Positions 17,120 to 25,059 of a stretch of 64,000 nucleotides of DNA are shown in pieces; position 1 is the first letter of the stretch, and each line of letters opens with the position of its first letter. The translations under genes and the position numbers were made by a program. Location of the stretch: contig JBCCMQ010000001.1 in NCBI GenBank assembly GCA_039026235.1, positions 124,001 through 188,000 on the forward strand. The letters are read 5' to 3'. The notes beneath the pieces are model-generated. The model had not been told where the DNA came from. It worked only from the letters and a program-made list of their open reading frames with translations, and did not search any database. This DNA comes from JBCCMQ01 sp039026235. GTDB lineage: Bacteria > Pseudomonadota > Alphaproteobacteria > Rhodobacterales > Rhodobacteraceae.

Positions 17120-18358
17120 ATGGCACCTGAGGGCGAAACACATCTCATGGAACCGTCGCTTAGGATCGAGATCAGCGGCGGTGATCAATTTGTGTCCGCG
17201 GAAAAGCGGCCGGGCGAGGTGTTTTCGATTGGCCGCGACGGCGGATGCGATTTGACGATCGACGATCCACGCAATCAGGTGTCGCGTCGCCATGCCGAGG
17301 TGAGCTGGGAAGACGGCGGCTTTAAGTTGACAGTGCTGGGCGCCGCGGGCGTGCAGATCGCCGCCGGCGCCCATCTTGAACAAGGGACGGCTGTGACGCT
17401 GGAAGACGGCCTTCAGATCGACCTGCCTGGTTTTCGGTTGGTTGTTGCAATCGGGTCAGCCGCGGCGCCCGAAATCGCCCCCCAGCTGAATGAACCAGAG
17501 GCTGAGGTCGCGGACCCCGGCCACGGACAAGAGCAGGCGGCGGAAGTTTCCGCCACCCTTTTGGAGACCGGTTTCGGCGCTGACACTAACGCGTCCAAGA
17601 TGGCGAAGGACGTGCCGAGCAACGAACACGCCCCGACGTTGGAGATCGACCACGCGGAAGACCAAGAAATGGCAGCCAATCAAGAGCTGTCCTCGCTGCA
17701 GAGTGACCCACCCGAGGACGATGTGCCGTATCCGTTTTTCGGACAGGACATGCCAGGTGCGCCGGCCGTTGCCATCGGGCAAGCGGGGCAGGGTGCCCAG
17801 CCCGGCCTCGGCGAAGGTGTGCCCCTGCCGCCTTGGTCCAAGGATGTGGCCATCTTCCGGGTGCCCCGCACCATGTGGACCGAATCCGCAGAACGGGCCG
17901 AATTTCGGCTTGCCGCCGACAGCTCTCTGACGGACGAAATGCGCACCCGGATCGAACGGTCGATGGTGGGTTACGGACACCGGATGGACGAACATGGGAT
18001 CGCCCAGATGGGGACCCGGATGCGCGCAGTGCTTTACGGCGATTCCCGCTTTTTCCGGATCGAGGCGCTCGGGCCCGAGGTGCAGGACATCAAAGGCACG
18101 GAAATACTCGGCTGGGTCTGGCGCGTCGTTCCGGTTCGCGATGGTCACAGCCTTCTGACGCTTCGAATATCAATGTTAGAAGATGCAAACGGCACTGAGT
18201 TGGCCGTGGACGCCCAGGCCCTTCATGCGTCGGTAGAGGTTACCGTCCGTTCATTCTGGACACGCCCGAGGCGTTTCGTCCGCGACCATTGGAAATGGAT
18301 TCTCGCTTCCTCTGGCATCGGTGCGGCTGCTGCCATCCTCGCCCTGTTTCGGATCTAG
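17120..18358 (+). CDS. FHA-domain protein with C-terminal membrane anchor
   Basis: 412 aa in three parts. An N-terminal forkhead-associated domain covers about residues 12-112 (FSIGRDGGCDLTIDD and VSRRHAEV are the phosphothreonine-binding loops). An acidic low-complexity linker spans about 113-235. A second compact domain at about 240-385 contains WVWRVVPVRDGHSLLTLRIS. The protein ends in a single hydrophobic helix (WILASSGIGAAAAILALF) after an arginine-rich stretch, placing the bulk in the cytoplasm. I cannot name the second domain. No Ser/Thr kinase, phosphatase or type VI secretion gene is nearby to explain the FHA domain. It is divergent from the SuhB-like gene. Confidence 0.82.
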   Translation: MAPEGETHLMEPSLRIEISGGDQFVSAEKRPGEVFSIGRDGGCDLTIDDPRNQVSRRHAEVSWEDGGFKLTVLGAAGVQIAAGAHLEQGTAVTLEDGLQIDLPGFRLVVAIGSAAAPEIAPQLNEPEAEVADPGHGQEQAAEVSATLLETGFGADTNASKMAKDVPSNEHAPTLEIDHAEDQEMAANQELSSLQSDPPEDDVPYPFFGQDMPGAPAVAIGQAGQGAQPGLGEGVPLPPWSKDVAIFRVPRTMWTESAERAEFRLAADSSLTDEMRTRIERSMVGYGHRMDEHGIAQMGTRMRAVLYGDSRFFRIEALGPEVQDIKGTEILGWVWRVVPVRDGHSLLTLRISMLEDANGTELAVDAQALHASVEVTVRSFWTRPRRFVRDHWKWILASSGIGAAAAILALFRI

Positions 18359-18406
18359 CACGAAATCTACCCGCCTTGCTTCTTCAGCGCGGTCCGAAAC
18401 GAAATC

Positions 18407-18426
18407 GGGCGCCCTAAAGGACGCCC
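18407..18426. terminator. likely bidirectional terminator hairpin
   Basis: GGGCG-C-CC, loop TAAA, GG-A-CGCCC forms a 7-bp stem with one internal mismatch, in the gap between the convergent FHA gene and the TRAP operon. The T-rich tails on either side are weak (CTTCCTTTG on the plus strand; ATTTCGTTT on the minus strand), so efficiency is uncertain. Confidence 0.45.
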
Positions 18427-18453
18427 GGCTTCCTTTGTAAAATCGCAGATACG

Positions 18454-19524
18454 CTACTGCAATTCTGCGTCGCGTACGGCCCCGATTTCGGCTTCCGCTT
18501 CGGCTACGGCAGTGGACAGGGCGTCAAAAATCGCCTCACCACCGTCCACATTTGACTTGAACCAGTCGTAAACCGGAGCGGCGGCGTCTTTGAACGCGGC
18601 CTTTTCATCCGGGGTTGGAACATAGATGTCACCGCCGCCTGCAGCGAAGTCCTGATACGCCTGGATCGACTTGCGCTTCGGCGAAGCAAAGGTCGCTTGC
18701 TGCAGTTGATAGAAGCCGTCGACGATTACGCGCCGCAGTTCAGGCGACATGGACGAAAAGCTCTCGTTGTTCATGAACCAAAGCGCACCCATGTAGGCGT
18801 GGCCGTCAAGCGTGACATACTGCAGACCAGCATCCGGGAACTTCATGCCCATGATGTCAGTGATGCCGTTCTTTGAGCCTTCGACCACACCGGTCTGGAA
18901 CGATGTGAACAGCTCGGGCCACGGGATCGGTGTGGGCGACGCGCCAAGCGCGCGAACCAGCTCTTGCGGCAGATCGGCCACAACCGTCCGGATTTTCAGA
19001 CCGGCCAGATCGCCCGGTGCCTGCACCCGACGCTGGGTGTTGGCGAAGTTGCGCCAGCCACCGGTGTTACCCACCGTCATCAGACGCATGGCACCGCCCG
19101 AAGTGTCCAACGTCATTTCCTGCATTTTCTGGATGAAGGGTGAGCCGTTGGACAGCGCGGCTTCGGCGACGCGGTCATCTGACATCAGATAGGGCAGGTC
19201 AAGCACCTGCACGAACGGGAACACGTTGGCGGCCCCGCCCGAAGTTGAAATGTAGATGTCAATCGATCCGTCAGCCACGCCGGCCAGACATTCTGATCCG
19301 TTCGAGCAAAGCTGCGTCCCGATAAACAGCTCAACCGTGACGGCGCCGTTCGAGGCCTGTTCAACGTAATTCTTGAAAACGACCAAGCCGTCATAGTCTT
19401 CGTCGTTTTCATTCGAGTTGGCCGTCGCGCGCAGGTTGATGGCGTGGCCATCGGCCCAAGCGGCCAGCGGTGCGCCCGCCAGCAGTGTGGCCACCATGAG
19501 TGACCGGATGGTTCCCTTCAGCAT
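18454..19524 (-). CDS. dctP: TRAP transporter substrate-binding protein (DctP family)
   Basis: A 356-aa periplasmic solute receptor with a signal peptide ending at AWADGH. The DctP fold is shown by the conserved arginine region LAGLKIRTVVADLPQELVRALGASPTPIPWPELFTSFQTGVVEG, where the arginine normally clamps the ligand's acidic group. It is last in a six-gene leftward operon, 31 bases after dctM. The operon also encodes an SsuD-like monooxygenase, so the ligand may be an organosulfonate or another sugar-like acid. That is inferred from context, not from binding residues. Confidence 0.9.
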   Translation of the reverse strand: MLKGTIRSLMVATLLAGAPLAAWADGHAINLRATANSNENDEDYDGLVVFKNYVEQASNGAVTVELFIGTQLCSNGSECLAGVADGSIDIYISTSGGAANVFPFVQVLDLPYLMSDDRVAEAALSNGSPFIQKMQEMTLDTSGGAMRLMTVGNTGGWRNFANTQRRVQAPGDLAGLKIRTVVADLPQELVRALGASPTPIPWPELFTSFQTGVVEGSKNGITDIMGMKFPDAGLQYVTLDGHAYMGALWFMNNESFSSMSPELRRVIVDGFYQLQQATFASPKRKSIQAYQDFAAGGGDIYVPTPDEKAAFKDAAAPVYDWFKSNVDGGEAIFDALSTAVAEAEAEIGAVRDAELQ

Positions 19525-19555
19525 ATGTTACCTCCCTTGGGTCTGAGCATAAGGG

Positions 19556-21052
19556 TCAATTCACGAACCCCGTGATGCGGGGGATCGTCATGGAAATCGC
19601 CGGGAAGTAGGTGATCAGGAAGATCACGAGCACTTCGACGGCGAGAAATGGCAGAATGGCCTTGGCGATGGTTTCGACCTTTTCGCCCGAGACCGAGGAC
19701 GCGACGAAAAGCACGAGCCCCATGGGCGGCGTTGCCAATCCCACGGTCAGATTGACGCTCATGATTATGGCGAAATGGACCGGGTGCACGCCGAGGTCGA
19801 CAAAGATAGGACCAAGGATCGGGCCAAGAATGATGATCGCCGGGCCCGCGTCCAGGAACATGCCCACGATGAACAAAAGGATGTTGATCAGGAACAACAG
19901 GATCAAGGGGTTTTCGCTGAGCGATAGGATAAATTCCGCAAGGATTTGCGGCGCGTAGCTGAGCGAGACAACGGTTTTGAAGGCCAGCGCCGCCCCTACC
20001 AGCAAAAGCACCACCGCCGAGGTCATTGCGGCCCGGGCAAACACCTCTGGAATGTCGGAAAGACGCATTGAGCGCAAAATGAAGAACGCCACCATCAGGG
20101 CGTAAAAGACAGCAACGGCCGCGGCCTCAGTCGGTGTGAAGATCCCGATCAGGATACCGCCGAGGATCAGGATTGGCGTCTGCAAGGGCACAACCGCGCG
20201 TTTGCAGACGATCCGGAAATCGTGATCGACGATCCGCCGCAGCGCTAGAAGAAGTGCATGAACGGCGATGAGCGCGCCAAAGAAGGTGACTGACTTCGCG
20301 ATGGACGACGGCGCCTCACCCAAGGGTACAAAAGCATAGATCAGCGCGGCCAGGTTCAAGCGGGCGAGCAGGAACGACACCCAGAATTCCGTCGTCCCGA
20401 TGTCCTGGCCCTTGTGCACGATACGCTCGGCCTTTGGCAGATCATAGCGGTCAGCCATCACCCGGACCATAACCATAAGCCCGGTGCCGACAAGAACCCC
20501 GGGTACGATGCCTGCAAGGAACAGGGCCGCGACGCTTTCGCCCATGACGTAGGCATAGATGATCATGATGCCCGAGGGCGGGATGATAGGCCCGATCACC
20601 GAGCTTGCCGCCGTAATCGCGGCTGCGAACCGCCGCGTGTATCCCTGTTTTTCCATGGCTGGGATCAGCATCGAACCAAGCGCGGACGTATCCGCCACGG
20701 CCGAGCCGGACAGGCCAGCAAAAAGGATCGACGACAGCACATTCACATGGGCCAGACCGCCGCGTAGATGTCCCATGAGCGCCTGACTGAACTCAACCAA
20801 ACGGCTGGTGATGCCGCCCCGGTTCATCAGTTCTCCGGCCAGCATGAAAAACGGGATTGCCATCAAGGGGAAGCTGTCCATCCCGTTGTAAACATTGCGA
20901 TAAAGCAATGTAATGTCGCGCATGTAGTTGGTGTTGCCCTGGCTGGTGGCGTCGAGCCAGATAAGCAAACCGGGCGCGGCTAGCAGGCCAAAGAAAACCG
21001 GCAGGCCGAGGATAAGAAAGAACAGAAATACCGGCAGGAACCAGATCAGCAT
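19556..21052 (-). CDS. dctM: TRAP transporter large permease (DctM family)
   Basis: 498 aa with about 12 or more hydrophobic helices and DctM hallmarks: LPVFFGLLAAPGLL, LAGLSGSAVADTSALGSMLIP, GIMIIYAYVMG and the C-terminal VGLATPPMGLVLFVASSVSG. It drives sodium-coupled uptake together with DctQ and DctP. Its ATG follows the dctQ stop with one base between, so translation is likely coupled. The protein is longer than a minimal DctM (about 430 aa); the extra lies in a cytoplasmic loop around residues 205-280. Confidence 0.93.
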   Translation of the reverse strand: MLIWFLPVFLFFLILGLPVFFGLLAAPGLLIWLDATSQGNTNYMRDITLLYRNVYNGMDSFPLMAIPFFMLAGELMNRGGITSRLVEFSQALMGHLRGGLAHVNVLSSILFAGLSGSAVADTSALGSMLIPAMEKQGYTRRFAAAITAASSVIGPIIPPSGIMIIYAYVMGESVAALFLAGIVPGVLVGTGLMVMVRVMADRYDLPKAERIVHKGQDIGTTEFWVSFLLARLNLAALIYAFVPLGEAPSSIAKSVTFFGALIAVHALLLALRRIVDHDFRIVCKRAVVPLQTPILILGGILIGIFTPTEAAAVAVFYALMVAFFILRSMRLSDIPEVFARAAMTSAVVLLLVGAALAFKTVVSLSYAPQILAEFILSLSENPLILLFLINILLFIVGMFLDAGPAIIILGPILGPIFVDLGVHPVHFAIIMSVNLTVGLATPPMGLVLFVASSVSGEKVETIAKAILPFLAVEVLVIFLITYFPAISMTIPRITGFVN

Positions 21053-21053
21053 C

Positions 21054-21638
21054 TCATTCTGCCCCCACCTCGTCGCCAGACCCCGGAATCGGGCGCAACG
21101 TCTCTGCGCCTCCGAACATCGAAACGAGCGTGCGCAGGATGAGTTCTATGTTGACGATCATCAGAAGAATAACGCCAACAAAAAGCGACGATGACATCCA
21201 CCAGCGGGGAACTTTTTCCCACCCATCGCCGGTGGGGTAATAAAGCGATGCCGTGGCGAATTTCGCCGAAAAGCCAGTGTTCTCGGCATAGCCGATGGGG
21301 ATCGCGACGGCGAGCACGAAGCCCGATATCGCCAGAAGGAAGAGCGCAAGGATGTTGGCCATTTGCCTGGGCATAAGTTGGCTGACCATATCGATGGCGA
21401 CAAATCCGCCACGACGGTAGGCCATGGGTGCGATCAAACCGGTCAGCCACAGCATGCAAAATCGTGCCGCCTCGTCCGGCCATGCCAGCGGGTTCGACAG
21501 AACGTAGCGCCAGAAGACCTGGATCAGGATCGCGAGCACCATAAGGCCGATCAATACGATCGAAATCGCGCGCCCCAGCCGCAGCACGTGGTCGTTCCAG
21601 AGCTGAAAAGGCACGATAAGCCCATTCAGAACGGCCAT
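21054..21638 (-). CDS. dctQ: TRAP transporter small permease (DctQ family)
   Basis: 194 aa with four hydrophobic helices. The DctQ signature includes QVFWRYVLSNPLAWPDEAARFCMLWLTGLIAPMAYRRGG. The start at 21638 has GGAGGAAGGAA immediately upstream; five extra residues to 21653 are possible but lie within the Shine-Dalgarno. It partners DctM in the membrane complex. Confidence 0.9.
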   Translation of the reverse strand: MAVLNGLIVPFQLWNDHVLRLGRAISIVLIGLMVLAILIQVFWRYVLSNPLAWPDEAARFCMLWLTGLIAPMAYRRGGFVAIDMVSQLMPRQMANILALFLLAISGFVLAVAIPIGYAENTGFSAKFATASLYYPTGDGWEKVPRWWMSSSLFVGVILLMIVNIELILRTLVSMFGGAETLRPIPGSGDEVGAE

Positions 21639-21692
21639 TTCCTTCCTCCCCAAGCGGCCGGTTCACCGACCTTATAACTTCACTATCGACGC

Positions 21693-22217
21693 TTATTCCG
21701 TGCGGGTAAAGCGCCCGTAATTGCCGTGGGCGAACAAAAGCGCCTCTCCCTCGCGCATTGTCGCGCGCGCGACCCGGCCCACGATGATAAGGTGATCGCC
21801 GCCGTCATGGCGGGAAAAAGTGCTGCATTCGAAGCGCGCGAGACATCCCGAAATAAGCGGAACGCCATCGTCGCCAGCCGACCAGTCGAGCCCGGTAAAG
21901 TCATGTCCCTGGCGTGCGAAATGCGCACAGACGCCTTGCTGTTCGGCGCCCAATACATGGATAGCAAACTGCGCGGCCTCGGCGAACGGACCAAAACGGC
22001 GACTGGCTTTCGCGGGCGACCAAAGAACCAGCGGCGGGTCAAGCGATACGCTCGCAAAGGAATTGGCGGTGATCCCAAGCGGTCCGTCCGGGGTGGCGCA
22101 AGTGACAACCGTCACGCCGGTCGCATAGCGTCCCAACGCGTCTCGGAAGGCGCGGGCGCTATCGGCTCCCGGTCTGAATTCGGCCATTGCGCTAACGTCC
22201 CCTCCATCCGCCATCAT
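21693..22217 (-). CDS. flavin reductase-family protein (probable FMN reductase partner)
   Basis: 174 aa of the flavin-reductase-like (HpaC/SmoA-type) fold, with FRDALGRYATGVTVVTC, LGITANSFASVSLDPPLVLWS and a GDHLIIVGRV segment. Such proteins use NAD(P)H to supply reduced FMN to a two-component monooxygenase. The obvious client is the SsuD-like enzyme two genes upstream. Its ATG overlaps the aldo/keto reductase stop (ATGA), so the two are translationally coupled. Confidence 0.88.
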   Translation of the reverse strand: MMADGGDVSAMAEFRPGADSARAFRDALGRYATGVTVVTCATPDGPLGITANSFASVSLDPPLVLWSPAKASRRFGPFAEAAQFAIHVLGAEQQGVCAHFARQGHDFTGLDWSAGDDGVPLISGCLARFECSTFSRHDGGDHLIIVGRVARATMREGEALLFAHGNYGRFTRTE

Positions 22218-23107
22218 GCAATCTCGTCGCCCAGGGCGGCAGTGTAAATCTCAAACCAGCTTTGGCGGTCCATGGAAAGTTTGGTGGCCTCGCCGATCTT
22301 GGCGATCCGATCAAGACTGTTCGTACCAAGAACCGGAAGAATTGCCGCGGGATGGGCCAGAAGCCAGGCTACGGCAGTGGCAGACGCATCAATGCCTGCC
22401 GAGGCCCCCACCTTTTCGAGCGCGGTCATGACCGACTGGGCGTCGGGTTGAAAAAGCGCACCACCCGCCAGCGGCGACCACGCCATGATCGGCTGACCTT
22501 GGCGCTGGTGAAAGGCCACATCCCCGTTAGTAAACGGCACGTGGTGCAAGACGCTGATTTCGATCTGATTTGTGGCCAGCGGCGTTGCCATGGCCGATTG
22601 CAGAAGTTCCCAGTCCCAGGGGCGGAAATTCGACACACCGACCGAGCGTACCTTTCCCGCCGCCACGACCGCGTCCAAGGCCGCGCCGGTTTCGTTATGG
22701 TCCATCATGGGGTCGGGCCGGTGGATCAGCAAAAGATCAATACGGTCCGTGCCCATAAGACGCAGCGAATGGTCCACCGATGCCTCAATGTGGGCGCGGC
22801 TCGTGTCGTAGTATTTGACGCGTGCGTCGGCATAGCGTCCGGCCGGCGCCACGATATCACATTTGGTGACGATCTCGATTTGGTCGCGCAGCGCAGGCGC
22901 GCCTCTAAGGGCGTTGCCAAAGATCTCTTCTGCCATATAGCCGCCGTAGATGTCGGCCTGATCCATGGTCGTGATGCCCTGCGCCAGGCAGGCTTCGACC
23001 TTGGCCTGCACGTGGGCTGATGAAGTATCCGTGTCATCGCCCAGCCGCCACATGCCATAAACAAGGCGTGACAGGCTGACGCCTCCTGGCAGTTCGATCT
23101 TGTCCAT
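22214..23107 (-). CDS. aldo/keto reductase (YdhF-like)
   Basis: 297 aa. The catalytic tetrad is intact: Asp and Tyr in MDQADIYGG, Lys in VTKCDI and His in LLIHRPDP. VRSVGVSNF and the C-terminal LPVLGTNSLDRI region fit an NADPH-binding barrel. In this operon it could reduce the aldehyde made when a monooxygenase removes sulfite from a sulfonate. This matches, as I recall, the proposed role of the aldo/keto reductase SmoB on 6-oxoglucose in the sulfo-SMO pathway. It shares one base with the monooxygenase stop (TAATG). Confidence 0.9.
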   Translation of the reverse strand: MDKIELPGGVSLSRLVYGMWRLGDDTDTSSAHVQAKVEACLAQGITTMDQADIYGGYMAEEIFGNALRGAPALRDQIEIVTKCDIVAPAGRYADARVKYYDTSRAHIEASVDHSLRLMGTDRIDLLLIHRPDPMMDHNETGAALDAVVAAGKVRSVGVSNFRPWDWELLQSAMATPLATNQIEISVLHHVPFTNGDVAFHQRQGQPIMAWSPLAGGALFQPDAQSVMTALEKVGASAGIDASATAVAWLLAHPAAILPVLGTNSLDRIAKIGEATKLSMDRQSWFEIYTAALGDEIA

Positions 23108-24261
23108 TAGCGGCGCACTCCCTCGCCCAGCGGCGTCATTGGTGTTGTTTCAGGGACCCGGCCATAGGCGTGGGGCAGGGAGGCCGTCTTGATATGGGGC
23201 AAGACACGGCTGCCGAAGGACCTGCATTCGTCAATGTGCGGGTATCCCGAAAAGATAAAGGCGCGGATGCCCATGCGCCTGTATTGCTCCAGCTCGCTCA
23301 GGATCTGGTCGGTCGATCCCACCAGCGCGGCGCCGCATCCTGATCGGGCGCGTCCGATGCCTGTCCAGAGGTGGGGTTCGACATAGCCGAACTTGTCGGC
23401 CAGTTCACGGGCGCGGGCCTGATGTGAAACGCCCAGCGATCCAGAGTCATGGGCCCGCTCGCGGATCAGTTTGCCGTATTCGTCGTCAAGTTTGGACACC
23501 AGGTATTCTGCGTATTCCTTGGCCTCGGCCTCGGTGTCGCGCACAATCATATGAACACGCAGGCCATAATCCAGCGTGCGCCCGTGTTCTTCGGCAACCG
23601 TGTTCACGGCCCGCATACGGTCCTTCAGGTGTTCTTTGGGTTCGGGCCACATCAGATAGACGTCGCAATGCTGACCACAAAGCTCCAACGCGGCTGGCGA
23701 ATAGCCTCCGAAGTATAGCAGTGGCCCGCCGGACTGGTAAGGTCGCGCCGGATCCGTTGGAACAGAGGCAAACTGATAGACCTCACCATCATAGGTGATT
23801 TCATCTCGGGTCCATGCCTGCTTGAGGATTTCGACGACTTCCCGTGACCGCTGGTAGCGAAAGGCGCTTTCGGCTTGTTCGCCGGGAAAGTCCGAGCTGA
23901 TGATGTTAACCGTCAGCCGGCCTTCCAGCATGTGGTCCAGCGTCGCGATGGTGCGGGCCAGCATAATGGGCTGCATCTCACCACAGCGTACGGCGGCCAG
24001 CATGTTGATTTTAGAAGTCAGCGGCGCGCATCCCGCCACAAAGCTCAAAGTGTCCTGCCCAACCTGGAACGATGACGGGCAAAGAATGTTCCGAAACCCC
24101 TGTTTTTCGGCCTCTAGCAGGATGTCGCGGCAATGGGCCCAGCTGGAGCGAAGTGCGCCATCCGGCACGCCGAGAAACTGGTAGTCATCCGAGCAAAGGG
24201 CCGAAAACCATGACACCTCAACGCCATCCAAATCGCTGGACGAGACGGGCACGACAGTCAT
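23107..24261 (-). CDS. LLM-class FMNH2-dependent monooxygenase (SsuD-like)
   Basis: 384 aa of the bacterial luciferase-like fold. VEVSWFSALCSDDYQFLG, the NILCPSS loop, AAVRCGEMQPIMLARTIATLDHMLEGRLTVNIISSDFPGE and SGCGAALVGSTDQILSELEQYRRMGIRAFIFSGYPH align by eye with alkanesulfonate monooxygenases. These use FMNH2 and oxygen to release sulfite and leave an aldehyde. The start at 24261 has GGGGAGA a few bases upstream. It is first in the operon, followed by reductases and a TRAP system. Substrate is inferred only: a sulfonated sugar such as sulfoquinovose is one possibility, other sulfonates another. Confidence 0.9.
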   Translation of the reverse strand: MTVVPVSSSDLDGVEVSWFSALCSDDYQFLGVPDGALRSSWAHCRDILLEAEKQGFRNILCPSSFQVGQDTLSFVAGCAPLTSKINMLAAVRCGEMQPIMLARTIATLDHMLEGRLTVNIISSDFPGEQAESAFRYQRSREVVEILKQAWTRDEITYDGEVYQFASVPTDPARPYQSGGPLLYFGGYSPAALELCGQHCDVYLMWPEPKEHLKDRMRAVNTVAEEHGRTLDYGLRVHMIVRDTEAEAKEYAEYLVSKLDDEYGKLIRERAHDSGSLGVSHQARARELADKFGYVEPHLWTGIGRARSGCGAALVGSTDQILSELEQYRRMGIRAFIFSGYPHIDECRSFGSRVLPHIKTASLPHAYGRVPETTPMTPLGEGVRR

Positions 24262-24310
24262 GATTCTCCCCCAGAATTCAGCCGAGAATACGCTTGCGTA
24301 ACACCACAAA

Positions 24311-24335
24311 TGATGTAGATCAATAGTGTATCAAT
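24311..24335. promoter_or_regulatory. candidate GntR operator between monooxygenase and gntR
   Basis: The AT-rich segment of the 89-base divergent gap holds TGAT-GTAG-ATCA (24311-24322) and two direct copies of ATCAAT (24319 and 24330) 11 bases apart, one helical turn. Position between gntR and the operon it probably controls makes it a candidate operator. The arms are short, so this is tentative. Confidence 0.3.
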
Positions 24336-24350
24336 TTTGCTGGCGACACG

Positions 24351-25052
24351 ATGTCTCACTCCTCCGCCCTCCCGCTTTACATACAGATTAGCGAAGGGTT
24401 GATCCGTGATATCCAGGCCGGACGTCTGATTGCGGGAGAGCGCCTTGCGCCGGAACGCCAGATGGCTGCGGAACTGGGGATCTCGGTTGGAACGTTGCGC
24501 AAGGCACTGGCCGATCTTGAAGACAAAGGCATGCTTGAGCGTCGGCAGGGGTCGGGAAATTACGTGCGCGAGATGTCCGAAGCAACGGGCGTATATGCGT
24601 TCTTCCGGCTGGAGCTGCCCGGTGGCGGAGGACTTCCAACCGCTAAGACGTTGGCGGTCGATCGCCAAAGAAAGCCTGCCAATACACCGCCTTTTGGAGC
24701 ATCCGATCATGCCTTTCGGATCAGGCGTATGCGCAGCCTCGGGGCGTTGCCGGTTGCTCTAGAAGAGATATGGCTCGATGCCAGTGCCGCCCCCCCGTTG
24801 GCGGCCAAAGATCTGCCGGACAGTCTTTACTATTTCTACCGGGTCAGTCTTGGGGTCTGGATCGGGCGGATCGAGGACCGGGTTGGCGTTGATACTGTGC
24901 CTGAATGGGCCCCCACGGCGTTTGGGATGGAACAGAACAGCGTATGCGGGTTCGTCGAACGGGTGGCTTGGCGCCAGCAGGGTGAACCGATCGAATATTC
25001 CCGAACATGGTTCGATCACGTCAACTGCCGCTATGTTTCACGGCTTAGATAG
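24351..25052 (+). CDS. GntR-family regulator, HutC/UTRA type
   Basis: 233 aa. The N-terminal winged helix is typical of GntR (LPLYIQISEGLIRDIQAGRLIAGERLAPERQMAAELGISVGTLRKALADLEDKGMLERRQGSGNYV, given here as pattern only for residues about 6-70). A C-terminal UTRA-like ligand domain carries the final EYSRTWFDH-NCRYV element. HutC-type regulators usually sense a sugar phosphate or pathway intermediate and repress adjacent catabolic genes. It is divergent from the monooxygenase-TRAP operon and 7 bases upstream of a dehydrogenase gene, so it probably controls both. Confidence 0.9.
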   Translation: MSHSSALPLYIQISEGLIRDIQAGRLIAGERLAPERQMAAELGISVGTLRKALADLEDKGMLERRQGSGNYVREMSEATGVYAFFRLELPGGGGLPTAKTLAVDRQRKPANTPPFGASDHAFRIRRMRSLGALPVALEEIWLDASAAPPLAAKDLPDSLYYFYRVSLGVWIGRIEDRVGVDTVPEWAPTAFGMEQNSVCGFVERVAWRQQGEPIEYSRTWFDHVNCRYVSRLR

Positions 25053-25059
25053 GGCGAAA

